Positions 35,192 through 47,690 of a DNA stretch of 64,000 nucleotides are shown here, one piece after another. A program made the position numbers and the translations under genes. The notes under the pieces are model-generated. The model was given only the letters and a program-made list of their open reading frames with translations, had not been told where the DNA came from and made no database searches. Within the stretch, counting starts at the first letter, position 1. The number at the start of each line of letters is the position of its first letter. The stretch lies in contig JAFEMH010000339.1 in assembly GCA_022495995.1 (NCBI GenBank), forward strand, positions 310,001 through 374,000, written 5' to 3'. Source of the DNA: Adenophora triphylla var. japonica (Eukaryota; Streptophyta; Magnoliopsida; Asterales; Campanulaceae).

Positions 35192-38108
35192 TCAGTCAGA
35201 ATCCTCAGTGGCTGGCACTTTCCCCCGATCCCTCTTGCGGCTCGGGCCCGCGTCCTCAGTAGCCATGAATGTCTCGGGCTCAGAATCATCGTCCTCGTCT
35301 CCAGAGAGAGGCTCGCCTGGATCAATCGGCACGCCACGATAGGGCAAACCGAGATATGCCAAGAAGTCATATCCAAATGTAAACGCATCGGACTCCTGGA
35401 CGTGCGAAGATGACCCGCCGTGATGCCAAACATGTCCCTGCCCATGCAAATCTCCGAGAATGACGTGATCCGGAGGCAGCTCCATACCGGGATCTATGAG
35501 AGGAGAGTGAGGAGTCTCGGTAGAATGCTCCGAAGGAATAGGGGAAGTCTCCCGCTCCACAGGAGCCGGCTGTGCCCGCCTCGTCCTGGCCTGAGGAGCC
35601 CCACAAGCAACCATCCTCCTAATGAACCTCTTGGCCCCAATCACCTGCTTCGTCAGCTTCTCCACCACCATAGCCAGGAACTGCACGGGAACAAAAGCGT
35701 CAGAAATAATTGATGCAAAAAAAGGAAAGAAGAAGAGACAGTAAAAAGCCGTACCTTCATATCCGGACGAGGCCGGAAAGCTCGTGGGACCCGCTCAGGT
35801 TGAGGGATCTGCACCCTCAATCTAACCCCATCTTGGACATATGAGAAGTCCGTCCGGGGGTATCGCACAATCCCTAACCCCTCTCTCTCAAGAACCTGGG
35901 GCATCCTCAGCCTCCTCAAGATAAATCTCGAATACTCCTCAATCGCCACAAACATCGAGAAGTGCTTGCCACCTCGATAGTTGCCCCAGGTCTCCGATCT
36001 CTCACTCGGATGCATCATATCGGCAGGAGGCTCCACCGGTGCCATCAGAGGTGCATCCTCGCCATGCTGGCGCATCACTCTCTCCCCCAAATAATACACA
36101 TCGCAGGTCAGACCTCTCAAAATCCTCCGCTGCACAGTCCATCTCTCTGCACCCTTCAGCTGCTCCACCTCGAAGTGGCCCCAGGGGTAGAAAACCATCC
36201 CCTCATCCGTCTCAGCCCTCGTCAAAGGCAGGCACTCCCTGTACTTAAGGGTCCTACGCCCCTTAGAACCTATCTTCTCCCGAGCATGCTTGCTCCAGGA
36301 GAGCATGGCCGGATACGCCCCGATGTGCTCCGCCGGCTGCCGCCACATCGTGACATGAAAAAACTCCAGAGCCCATACCTGCGAAAGAGAAAGATCTCAT
36401 CAATCAAGTGCGAAAAGAACCGTGCGTGCTTAAGGAAAAGAAAAGCAGAAGCTTATACCTCCAGAGGAAACTCGAAGCATGTCAGGGAGCTGACGGCCTT
36501 CCGGCTATATCGATCCAGAGCGAAATATAGCTCTGCCAGCCCTGCCTCTCCCCAAGACACCTCCCCAGCCATCTCCACATCCTCCAACGTCCTCAGCAAA
36601 GCAAACATCGCCATCCCCTCGGCATGTCCAAAAAGTGTGCTCGAAAAAGAAAACCATAAAAAGGCCCTAGCAATCTGCACCGCAGCTACCCTCTCATCAC
36701 CAGCCTCGTAATTCTCGTGGACCACGGCATACTCCATACCCATCCCCTTTTTGGGAATGGGGGTAAAGCCCAGAAGATCCTGCAGCTCCAGGTCGCTGTA
36801 GCCGTCTCTCCACTCAATGCTCCGTCCTTTAAAGGACAGGCCAGTGATCGCGGCATAATCGGAGGGTGTGACTGTGGCCTCGCCCCAGAAATAATGAAAT
36901 GTGTGGGTCGCGTCCCACCAGTGCTGTGCCAAAGCAAAGATCAGGCCCTTGCTCTTGGAGAACTTAACAAACCCCCTCAGACACTCGATAAACTCATACA
37001 ATCCAGTCCCAATGACGATCTGTCTAGGACTCATCAAAGATCCTCGGCCCAAGACTGGAAGCCGGTCCCACAGGTCAACCACAGCCTCCACCGAACCTCG
37101 AGTCTTCAGCTTATTCAGCTGCTCCGTCACAAAACGATCTCCACCCTACAATTGAAAAAAAAAAAAAGAAAATGTGTCAAAAAAAAAGATTGCATAAGCA
37201 TACACATGCATCATAGACATAAAAAAAAAAATTTTAAAAAAAAGAGAAAATCGGGCAGCATAACGGCATACAATAGACTCAGCCCCATTTTTCTTGCACA
37301 AAGGAAAAGATTTTCAACAACCATCATTCATCATGCATATAAAAAAAATGTCAATAACATTGAGTCAACGGAAGTAAAAACTCCGTCCCATTTTTCATGA
37401 AATAGCATGCATAAGCAATTCTCAACAATTCATCCAATCAAGGGAACGAAAAATCCGTCCCATTTTCACAGAAAATCACATTCTCACAAAAAAAATGCAT
37501 TCATATCATTCATATCATTCACATCACATTGCGAGAATTCTACAAGCAACAAAAAGTCCATCCCGGATTTGGGCAAATTTTCATCTCATATTTCAAAATG
37601 GCAAAATGCCCATTCTTTTTTCCAAACAAAATGCACATTTTGGGTTACCCATAAACTCAGTACGACATGCAAATCATCAAAATCAAGATTCAAAGTCAAG
37701 AACATAATTTTAGAATTTTCATTGCAATTTTCGGACATTAAAAAAAAAATGGCAAAATGCCCATTCTTTTTCCAAACAAAGTGCACATTTGAGTTGCCCA
37801 AATACTCATTACAACATGCAAAGCATCGAAATCAAATTTCAAGCCCAAGAACATCAATTTTCGGATATTAAAAAAAAATCCCAAAAAATCAATTTCAAAT
37901 GAAAAAATCGACAAAGGGAATGAAGAGATTCGAAGTATACCGTGCGGAGACTCGGATCAGAAGCCCAATGTTGCCACGCATCGGGGTATGGCTCTTCCGC
38001 AATCGATTGCGAAAGTGTGTAATGCCTCCTCATTCGAACAAGCTCCAAGCGCCTCTCCGCTACCGGGCCACGTCCTTGGCCTTGAATAGCTACTCCCGCG
38101 TGTTCCAT
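35192..38108 (-). pseudogene. Plant mobile domain gene, four exons, antisense (element D)
   Basis: Exons on the minus strand: 38108-37941 (MEHAGVAIQGQGRGPVAE start, 56 codons), 37145-36459 (687 bp), 36377-35755 and 35680-35192, with GT/AG at each junction as read by eye. The start at 38108 is chosen over the upstream in-frame ATG because it gives phase-0 splicing and aligns with A/B exon 1. Exon 2 carries the PMD: WWDATHTFHYFWGEATVTPS then DYAAITGL. Exon 3 includes MWRQPAEHIGAYPAMLSWSK. The C-terminus is acidic then basic (DEDDDSEPE, SRKRDRGK). One lesion: a T5 run near 36358 shifts frame in exon 3, where six Ts would keep it open. Transposon-associated PMD; role unknown. Confidence 0.75.
37146..37940 (-). 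other. Intron 1 of the D PMD gene
   Basis: AT-rich. Contains two diverged copies of an ~140-bp unit with ATGGCAAAATGCCCATTC (37598 and 37749); GGCA and TGCC flank AAA in each. Its position matches the array-bearing intron 1 of A and B. Confidence 0.6.
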
Positions 38109-38269
38109 TGCTCGAAAATCGAAGAAAATCGGAAGATTTCGAAGCTTTCTAGGCCAACAATGGCGGTTTTTGCGATTTCTCTCTTTCTCTCTCGTAAACT
38201 GTAAAAATAGTGAGGAAGAAGAAGAAGGGCGGCGGTGCCTTTTAAAAACCTGTCTGACTTCCAATCTGC

Positions 38270-38279
38270 TCCGCGCGGA
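38270..38279. promoter_or_regulatory. TCCGCGCGGA palindrome upstream of PMD gene (D)
   Basis: 162 bp upstream of the PMD ATG. About 23 bp downstream on the minus strand is TTTTTAAAAGG, a TATA-like element. The LARD insertion site is 64 bp further upstream. Confidence 0.6.
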
Positions 38280-38343
38280 CAGAATTGAAGGGTCAAAAAG
38301 ACTCTTTTGCCCTTTAAAATTTCAGGACTCTGCAGTCTAGTCC

Positions 38344-39792
38344 TGTTAGTACCCGGTCCGAAAAAAGGGACTGAAGTGCAATTCGGGAAAATCTGGGACT
38401 AAATTGGCATTTGGGAGCTTTTGGACCAAATAGGAAATATTGGAAAATTCATGGACTAAACTGGAAATATGGAATATTTGGGACGAATTTAATATATAAA
38501 AATTCCTGGGATTAAATGAAAAATAAAATCCTAAAGAGCGAATTGCAAAAGAAGTCATTAAAGTGGTCAAAATGCAACGAGAAGATCGCGGGACGAAACG
38601 AATATTTAAGTGATACAAAATAAACTAAGTTGCACTGTTGCATGGTATTTGGCCGAGCTTCTTCTAGGCCATTTTCCACAAGAGTGGCCGAGCTATGGGC
38701 CAGTTGTAGCAATGGTGGCCGGCCAATGCAAAGGCCATTTGGGCCAAGGCAGAATCTGGAACTGGGCTTTCACAATCTTTGGCCGATCGACCATTATCAG
38801 CCGCCGCCATAATCTAAACACTTGTGCCGATCGACCATTTATCAGCGCCGCCAGAACCTTAATTTAAGTGCCGATCGAACCTTAAATTAAGGCCGATCGA
38901 CCCTTTATTTTTTGTGCCGATCGAACCTTATTTTAGGGCCGATCGACCCTTCAGTTGGCCCAGCCCAAGTACCGAAGCACTATAAATAAGTGTTCCCGGC
39001 TCCCATATTCAACACACAATTTACTCGGGAGAAGCGAGATTACACTTGCTTTACCCACAGTTTTTCTTACTCTCTTCGAATCGCCCTAGATTCGACCTCA
39101 AAGTCTTGCTACAATTGGTAAGACTCTTTTTAATATTTTTGTTCTTTATTATTATTGTCTTTATTATTATTATTGTTTGCATGCTTAGTATATTTTAATT
39201 ACTTTATTTCTTGCTTATGTCATATATGCTAGATTTAGGGTTGTTTTAATATATTTAAATATGTAATAGCCGAGGATGATCTAAGGTTTCGCCCAAGAAA
39301 CCCAATGGATCTAGGAACTATTTCTTACTTTCCACCTTAGTTATAATTGTCCCATGATCAACAATCCCCCAAGGATGAACGTTGATTAGTGCACCTTTCG
39401 AGGGCCTAACTCAAAGGTTCTAGGGTGTGATCATCAATTAATTCTTTCTCTCCCCTCCTCCTTATGCATGATCTCGCTTCTTCTATCTATTCCCGTAAAC
39501 ACCGCACACAACCAACACCCCACATGCTAGAAAGACCGATTCGTCGGGCAATAGGAGTGATAACGTTTCTTCTTCTGTTGTAACTTGACCCCCGAACCCA
39601 ATTAACTGTTTAGCCTTTTTTCAAAGCTTTGGGCTATATCAAAGTGGCGTGGCGACTCTCAAAATTAAACTAATATTTTAATATGGTTTAAAGCGAGTGT
39701 CACTAAATGAATATCCCATTTCGATCCGACTTTATATAATTAATTTATTTCAAACCTCCGAATGCGCGTTGCATCGGGACGGGGTATTCACA
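38344..39792 (+). repeat. 5' LTR of the LARD
   Basis: 1449 bp. TATA box (CTATAAATAAG) at about 38980. Six copies of a CCGATCGA motif lie in the 200 bp upstream of it. A GGCGTGGCGACTCT segment near 39643 is shared with the LTRs of C and D. Confidence 0.95.
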
Positions 39793-39812
39793 GTGGCGAC
39801 TCTGCTGGGGAC
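39793..39812 (+). promoter_or_regulatory. Primer-binding site of the LARD
   Basis: GTGGCGACTCTGCTGGGGAC directly after the LTR end, a Tat/Ogre-type primer site. Confidence 0.9.
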
Positions 39813-40640
39813 TGTTTTGAAATTTTTTCAAACTAAGTGGGTCAGACTTTCGTTTTCTTGTATGGTGTTGTGTTTTACTTCCTTTTTCTTTTTCTCCTAT
39901 TCTTAAGCATTGCATTGCATGCATGCATCTCATAAAAAAATCTTTCTCTTTTTCCTAAAAAAAGAATTAGACTTTTACCTCACACTACCACTAGAGTCCG
40001 TGTCACACTTTGCACATGACTACCCCTTAACCCTTCGGAGAAGCCAAAGTGCGGGAAGTGTGGTGATCATGTTGCCTCCCTTCCGAGTCTCACTTGGCCA
40101 TCCACTCATCAAGGTGCGCTTCGGGCCGCACGGTGGGAGCTGAAATCTAACCCTTGTGTCACCCACTTTGCTAAGAATACACTCCTTGTGACCGGTTGGT
40201 TTGACTAGCTTTTTCATGTAGACAATTAATAAGGTCTTTATGTTGAGTCACTACGAATCAGTGATAAGTCAAGATATATAGAGAGAAAAGAGCACAAAAA
40301 ATTTGATTTCCTTTTAAAGGAGGTGCCATGTAAGGTCGAGTGCTTGTTAAAAGATCTTGTCTTATCATAGGTCTGTAGTACTTCCCATAAATATCATCTT
40401 AATTGTCTATATGAGACGGTTAGTCGTTAGGATCCACCACTTTAGGACCTTTAGTTAGTTGCGAAAAAGGGGTATCCCTTCCAACCAAGAGTAGGTTCTA
40501 TAAAATAGAGGGCTTTTTTTAAAGTGCTTAACTATCCCTCATTTTTAGGACCTTAGTTGCGAAAAAGGGGTATCCCTTCCAACCAAGAGTAGGTTCTATA
40601 AAATAGAGGGCTTTTTTTAAAGTGCTTAACTATCCCTCAT
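39813..40640 (+). other. LARD leader
   Basis: No supported ORF. A ~100-bp unit (ACCTTAGTTGCGAAAAAGGG and following) is duplicated at about 40450-40550 and 40550-40648. Confidence 0.6.
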
Positions 40641-41590
40641 TTTTAGGACCCTCCGAGGTCCGCTCCTCATTTTTAGGACCCTCCGAGGTCCGCTCCTCAT
40701 TTTTAGGACCCTCCGAGGTCCGCTCCTCATTTTTAGGACCCTCCGAGGTCCGCTCCTCATTTTTAGGACCCTCCGAGGTCCGCTCCTCATTTTTAGGACC
40801 CTCCGAGGTCCGCTCCTCATTTTTAGGACCCTCCGAGGTCCGCTCCTCATTTTTAGGACCCTCCGAGGTCCGCTCCTCATTTTTTAGGACCCTCAGGGTC
40901 CGCTCCTCATTTTAGGACCCTCCGAGGGTCCGCTCCTCATTTTAGGACCCTCCGAGGTCCGCTCCTCATTTTTAGGACCCTCCGAGGTCCGCTCCTCATT
41001 TTTAGGACCCTCCGAGGTCCGCTCCTCATTTTTAGGACCCTCAGGGTCCGCTCCTCATTTTTAGGACCCTCAGGGTCCGCTCCTCATTTTTAGGACCCTC
41101 CGAGGTCCGCTCCTCATTTTTAGGACCCTCCGAGGTCCGCTCCTCATTTTTAGGACCCTCCGAGGTCCGCTCCTCATTTCTAGGACCCTCCGAGGTCCGC
41201 TCCTCATTTCTAGGACCCTCCTAGGTCCACTCCTCATTTCTAGGACCCTCCTAAGTCCACTCCTTATTTCTAGGACCCTCCGAGGTCCACTCCTCATTTC
41301 TAGGACCCTCCGAGGTCCACTCTCCACTTCTAGGACCCTTCGAGGTCCACACCTCATTCCTAGGACCCTCCGAGGTCCGCTCCTCATTTCTAGGACCCTC
41401 TGAGGTCCGCTCTTCATTTCTAGGACCCTCTGAGGTCCGCTCTTCATTTCTAGGACCCTCCGAGGTCCGCTCCTCATTTCTAGGACCCTTCGAGGTCCAC
41501 TCCTCAATTTAGAACCCTTCGAGGTCCACTCTCCATTTCTAGGACCCTCCGAGGTCCGCTCTTTACTTCTTGGACCCTTCAAGGTCCACA
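40641..41590 (+). repeat. 30-bp hairpin tandem array of the LARD, ~31 copies
   Basis: Monomer core GGACCCTCCGAGGTCCGC followed by TCCTCATTTTTA. GGACC pairs with GGTCC. Period 30 keeps frames open and creates long artefactual ORFs on both strands. Confidence 0.95.
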
Positions 41591-42480
41591 CCCTCTACTG
41601 CGGACCGCTCTAGGATCAGTCTCTCTATCTTGGACCGTTCAAGGTCCACTCTTTGACCCTTCGTGGTGCTCTTCCTATACTATGTCCACTCTCCCAATAT
41701 TGGACCATTCAAGGTCCACTTCTCATATCTTGGACCGTTCAAGGTCCACTCCTCATATCTTGGGCCGTTCAAGGTTCGCTCCTCTTCTCTTGGACCCTTC
41801 AAGGTTCACTCCTCTTCTCTTGGACCCTTTAAGGTCCATTCCTCTTCTCTTGGACCCTTTAAGGTCCACTCCTCATCTCTTGGACCCTTCAAGGTCCACA
41901 CTCCTCATATCTTGGACCGTTCAAGGTCCGCTCTTTACTTCTTGGACCCTTCAAGGTCCACACCCTCTACTGCGGACCGCTCTAGGATCAGTCTCTCTAT
42001 CTTGGACCGTTCAAGGTCCACTCTTTGACCCTTCGTGGTGCTCTTCCTATACTATGTCCACTCTCCCAATATTGGACCATTCAATGTCCACTTCTCATAT
42101 CTCGGACCGTTCAAGGTCCACTCCTCATATCTTGGGCCGTTCAAGGTCCACTCCTCTTATCTTGGACCGTTCAAGGTCCGCTCTTCTTCTCTTGGACCCT
42201 TCAAGGTCCACTCCTCAATTTAGGACCCTTCGAGGTCCACTCTCTCTATCTAGGACCATTAAAGGTTCACCTTTCCACCTGAGACTCTTCGAGGTCCACC
42301 CCTCGTCTCTTGGACCATCCATGGTCCATTCCTCTACCTTTGACCACCCACGGTCTACATCCTTCAAGTTAGGACCCTTCAAAGTTCTACCTCTTATCTC
42401 TTGAACCATCCGCAGTTTGCTCCCTTAGCCTTAAAACCATCCATAGTTTAGATCCTTTATCTCTAGCACCCTTCAGCCAA
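41591..42480 (+). repeat. Diverged ~30-bp hairpin array of the LARD
   Basis: Core TTGGACCGTTCAAGGTCCAC, degrading rightward. A block of ~360 bp is duplicated within it (41570-41720 and 41930-42080 share GGACCGCTCTAGGATCAG). Several degenerate monomers keep paired arms. Confidence 0.9.
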
Positions 42481-42788
42481 AGACCCACCTAGATCAAACC
42501 TCTCTCGACCCATCTAGATCAAACCACCATCTAGGGCCTACCTAAGCCAACTTACCAAGTCCGATTAGCTCATCTAGATCACCCTCACTTATATTTGACC
42601 AAGGATTGAGTCATCTTCCTCTCCTTTTTTCACCAAACGGACTCTTTTACATTCATCCTCTCTCTTTCTCTAAACTTAACCCTGGTTGTATCATCAATCG
42701 GGGCCCCCTCGAACTACGGTGACCTGAGACTCATACCTTAAATGGTAAGGGTTACGTAGGCAACTTCAAACCGGTCAAACTCAAAATT
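42481..42788 (+). other. LARD region with CTACG box
   Basis: The box is at 42714-42759 (CTACG, CCTT/AAGG inner stem, CGTAG), similar to the post-pol boxes of B and D. Confidence 0.5.
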
Positions 42789-43435
42789 GTGGAGGTCAAA
42801 TATTTTCTCAAGGATGCCTTAAGATTAATTATGAATCTAATTCAACTCATTGGCTTGACTCCGCCATATGTTCTTACAGAATTCCACATCATGTCTCTGG
42901 AGAAAAGCATTGAAGCCCTCAAAGAAGTCTCAAACATGAGGTTGGGAGTGATCAACCTCCTCAAAGACATGCATGAAATTGAGCCCATTTGTCTTACATT
43001 CAGCAATACTTGAGAAGAGTTCCTCCTCCTATTCAATTCCGGGGTCCCTATCATCCACATGCTTATAGTTCCCCTTATGGTCCTACACATCGAATTTCTC
43101 ATTCGGGATGCTTCTTTGTGGCCACCAACCAACTAAAGGCATCAATACCCGAGAAGAAGATCAACAAGGAACATTTTGATGACTTAGGAATGCCTGTGGG
43201 TGAGTTCTTCGACATTTTGGTGGGAAAGAATTTGATCGAGCCGCTCGAGAACTACAAGCCTATTAACCCAAAGGAAGACTTAGATACATCCAAGTTTTGC
43301 AGATACCACAAGTACGCTGGGCATACCACTGACAAATGTGTACAACTGAAACGCTCAATTCAAAGATTGATCAACCAAGGGAAGACCCAAGGCCTCATTG
43401 ATGAAGGAACCCTCACCCTTCAAGGGAAGATTTAG
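42789..43435 (+). pseudogene. gag remnant of the LARD, C-terminal with zinc finger
   Basis: Two overlapping open stretches. The second contains FCRYHKYAGHTTDKCVQLKR, a retroelement gag C-x2-H-x4-GH-x4-C-type finger, followed by SIQRLINQGKTQGLIDEG, as in Tat gags. Upstream Pro/Tyr-rich sequence (RVPPPIQFRGPYHPH) is typical of the gag linker. The N-terminal capsid region is not recognisable. Too short to be functional gag. Confidence 0.75.
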
Positions 43436-44495
43436 ATTCATTCAGTCTTGTAGGTTCTAGTGTGTCTTTTACGTCCATTTTGGGCATTGGTATGTAATGT
43501 CCACTTTAGATTAGTTACTTCAATAATAATAAAAGAGTCTTTCTTTCTTTTCTCTCTAGACTTGAGACATAATCTCGCATTACTTTCAAGAAGAATTGTT
43601 TTATTTATAATTATCACTTGGTTGCTAATCTCACTGATAAACTCACCGGCTAATAAAGTAAACAATGAATGAATGCTTTGATTGGAGTAAACAACTCACC
43701 GTTCCTTCTTCATACACACCATCTCTATACACCATCTCTATACACCATCTCTATACACCATCTCCATACACCATCTCTATACACCATCTCTATACACCAT
43801 CTCTATACACCATCTCCATACACCATCTCCATACACTCTCTCCATACTCCACCATACACTTTTCATACACTCTCCCCCACTTGACCTCCTTTCCATATGG
43901 TCAAGACAAGCACAAAGACCGTTGTTGCTCATCATCAGAAAATAGCTGCTCACGCCACTGCAATTTAAAGAAGATGCAAGGGGTTGTTCTTATCCTTCAC
44001 AAGTGCTACCTGAATATCAACTTGGGGATCGCCAAACCCCCAATCTCGCGTCTCCTCTGATTTTCCATTTGATCGATAAGCTTTCATTGAATATGCTCAC
44101 ATATCTTTCTCATGGTCTGAATATATAAGTCGGTTAAATGAGTTTGCATTTATTTTAAATACTCTTTTGAGAATGCTATCCAGTAGCTATTGAAGCTTAA
44201 ACCTCTCACCATAGGAAGCCATAACCCTACCCTCACTAAATAATACCCTTTCATTTCAAGATCGACAAGTTTTGAGACCCTAAGGAAGAAGCCCATACTA
44301 GGGGCTCTCCTGATTCACAAAGGAAGTAATCACCTCAAAGCTCAAGAAAGGCGGAATGCGAAAGAAACTCATACAAGGGGCTCCCTCGAAGGGACCACCT
44401 CCAAACCCAAGAAGGAAAAGGTAAAATCATCCTAAGGCATACACTAGGGGCTATCGCGAGCAAACAAATCCGAAGGCCTTTCTCGATAAAAGGGT

Positions 44496-44533
<38 letters not shown>

Positions 44534-46380
44534 TTATCACCCGAAGTGAACCTCCCAAAGGTTGTGAAAACGAGATATCGAGTGAAGGTCCTATCGTGAT
44601 CAAGTTACCTGCTGGAGACACAACAATCTCGCGAGAAGAAGCAACAAAAATTCCCTCTTGGACAAATCCCGTAAACCAATTCCAAAATCCATCCTCTCAA
44701 TTTTAGAGGATTCCATCACCACCCTTGACCTTATCAAAATCAAAGTTAACCTCACTCTTAGAGGTTCTGAAGAAGCAGCAACAAGAAAATCCCTTCACCT
44801 TAGAAATTCCAAACACATCCCTCAAACCAACCTCTCAGCAAAAAGCCCAGCCGACCTCTCACTTTAAGAGGTCATGTTAATCATCACCTAATGATCGATC
44901 GCAACCCAAAGACCAGCTACAATCGCCACCGAATGGCATTCTCAAAAGATTATTTAAAAAAAAAAAAAAATGCATATTCAGATTTTTGAGTCTTTTGTTA
45001 TCCTACGTGAGCATATTACATATCCTCTCAAAAGTTTGGGAACTCGTCCTATTCTTGAAATTCGTTCATTCGACTCCTTAAACACTGTCTGCAAAAGTCT
45101 CACTGGGGCTTTGCATCCGTGCCTCTCAACGGCACTCCGGTAAAAGCAAGGAGACACGCGCCAGGGACTACTCCCCTCGGCTTGCGAGAACAAAGGAACA
45201 AAGAATCTTCACTCGAAGGAATGAAAAAATCTTTGGGTTATAATCAGTCAATTCCCACCTTTTTTTCCACCCCAATCTTTTTTCTATTTTTCATTCTTTC
45301 CCATGAAAGAGATCAATGCAACGGCAGCCCGTACCACAATTACCACCGAACAGAGCAGCAAACAACAACGGAACATCCTTCTCCTTCTAAAGTCAAGCCA
45401 GATTTCCAACTTCTAATCAAAACAGTCATTATTTGTTTACTCATATAATTGGAATTTGATAAACCAATCAGTAAGGTCCATTCACGAGCAATCAAGATGT
45501 AATTCTGAATAAAATAAATTCTTCAAATGTCTCGACAAGTCTTCTTTTTCTACATCATAGGAAAATAGAGCCAAACACTGTCTTGTCTTTACGTCTGGGG
45601 GCTTCCATACACTTTTCCACACCTTGTGATGCTTATACTCTCCCAAAAGAGTCAAACCCAGCGAAAGTGTCATACACGAACTCGGGATCCATTCCCACCT
45701 TCGAAAAAATGCGCCCTGCACATATACATTTCCGAGTCTTGTCCAGGCTGATTGACCATTGTTCGAAACGAGGGGTCGCCCGTGGCCGCAAGATGACTCT
45801 GTACTGCAAATAGGGATGCATTGAATCTCTCCAAGCCGGGCTTGTGTTAAGCCGTTCTCTCGGGCTCTCTTCGGGTTTGCTCTGCATCATCAATCGGGGC
45901 TTCGTCATTCCCTTCGGGTTTGCTTTGCATCATCAACCGGGGCTTCGCTATTCATCATCAATTGGGCTTCGCCAAGGTTACTTCATCAAACATTGGGGCT
46001 CCCCTCAACAAAAATGGGTCGACTATGTGCTCTAACAAAAATCGGAGCTCCAATGAAGTCATATTTAGCATGAAGGGCATCCCTTGTCATCAAGATCAGC
46101 ATGTGGCAAACTCTTTGAGTTAGTTAGAAACATGATTAATCATAAGGCCTCTTTATCAAAATAACATGCTTTCAAAATGCTATCCTCTTTGGCACCTTGT
46201 TTACAAAATCACTCTTTGGTCTCCACAAATTTTCAAACTCTTCAAAGACGCCTCTCTCTCTCAAGGTGACTCGGTCCTGCCCCTTATCTCTGGACATCAA
46301 ACTTACCTAATCCCATCTTCTCGGCCTCGCCTAGTTTAAACCATAACCTTTCTGCTCAAACTGCCTTGTTCAGACTTACC
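43436..46380 (+). other. LARD internal non-coding region
   Basis: Holds a 14-15-bp array (ACACCATCTCTAT, 43715-43850), an A-run at 44502-44530, and imperfect repeats of GGGGCTTCG/TTTGCTTTGCATCATC (45880-45980). No recognisable gene. Confidence 0.6.
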
Positions 46381-46388
46381 ACAAATGT

Positions 46389-46735
46389 AAAACCCTAGCC
46401 CTAAGCCTAGGTAACAAAAATTTCTCTAAACCCTAGCCTCAAGCAAGCCTAGGTGACAAATATCTTTCTAAACCCTAGCCTCAAGCCTAGGTGACAAATA
46501 CCTTTCTAAACCCTAGCCTCATGTCTAGGTGACAAATACCTCTCTAAACCCTAGCCTTAAGCTTAGGTGACAAATACCTCTCTAAACCCTAGCCTCAAGC
46601 CTAGGTGACAAATATCTTTCTAAACCCTAGCCTCAAGCCTATGTGACAAATATCTTTCTAAACCCTAGCCTCAAGCCTAGGTGACAAATATCTTTCTAAA
46701 CCCTAGCCTCAAGCCTAGGAGACAAGACTCCTCTC
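46389..46735 (+). repeat. 38-bp tandem array of the LARD, ~9 copies
   Basis: Core AAACCCTAGCCTCAAGCCTA. CCTAG pairs with CTAGG around an 8-nt loop. It only superficially resembles the plant telomere repeat. Confidence 0.9.
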
Positions 46736-46875
46736 TAAGCCTTAGCAATGATTATCCCAATCTTTTAATCGCTTGGTTCTTCGGCTCGGGAAGCCATAAT
46801 AATCCCAATCAATTCACACAACTATTCTTCATCAGTAAACAGTAGCCTAAGTCCTTTGGCAGCTACAGTTTCCCG

Positions 46876-47047
46876 TATCTTCAAAGGGTCCGTCCCGCAT
46901 CTTCAAGGGTCCGTCCCGTACTTTCAAAGGGTCCGTCCCGTACTTTCAAAGGGTCCGTCCCGCATCTTCAAAGGGTCCGTCCCGCATCTTCAAAGGGTCC
47001 GTCCCGCATTTCAGAGGTCTATCCTCCATTTCAAAGGGTCTGCCCCA
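46876..47047 (+). repeat. 22-bp tandem array of the LARD, ~8 copies
   Basis: Core TCAAAGGGTCCGTCCCGCAT. Only a weak GGG/CCC pairing is seen. Confidence 0.9.
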
Positions 47048-47079
47048 TACACTTTCTCTCAGTACGCGAATCAAGACTA

Positions 47080-47690
47080 AACTTGGTTTATTTGCACAAC
47101 ACGGAGAAATCAAGACTGCACTTGATTTGTTCCATCACACACGATTTTCAAGGGAAAAATCAAGACTATACTTGAATTTCCTTTCCACACATTATCTCAC
47201 AAATCAAGACTACACTTGATTTGTTCCATCACACACAATTTTCAAAGGAAAAATCAAGACTATACTTGAATTTCCTTTCCACACATTATCTCACAAATCA
47301 AGACTACACTTGATTTGTTCCATCACACACAATTTTCAAAGGAAAAATCAAGACTATACTTGAATTTCCTTTCCACACATTATCTCACAAATCAAGACTA
47401 CACTTGATTTGTTCCATCACACACAATTTTCAAAGGAAAAATCAAGACTATACTTGAATTTCCTTTCCACACATTATCTCACAAATCAAGACTACACTTG
47501 ATTTGTTCCATCACACACAATTTTCAAGGGAAAAATCAAGACTATACTTGAATTTCCTTTCCACACATTATCTCACAAATCAAGACTACACTTGATTTGT
47601 TCCATCACACACGATTTTCAAAGGGGAAAATCAAGACTATACTTGAATTTCCTTTCCACACACAACATATTTTTCCCACGGAGAAGGCAA
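47080..47690 (+). repeat. 94-bp tandem array of the LARD, ~6 copies
   Basis: Each monomer has two hairpins: CAAATCAAG pairs perfectly with CTTGATTTG around ACTACA, and TCAAG pairs with CTTGA around ACTATA. Confidence 0.95.

Noticed and set aside
38346..38618. ORFs duplicated at both LARD ends
   Set aside because: They lie in the LTR (38344-39792 and 48061-49506) and have no recognisable domain.
40622..41591. Repetitive ORFs on both strands (FLGPSEVRSS and MRSGPRRVLK types)
   Set aside because: 30-bp period divisible by three; both strands open; no start context or homologue.
46389..46735. Interstitial telomere repeat
   Set aside because: AAACCCTA occurs once per 38-bp monomer, not as contiguous 7-bp telomere units.
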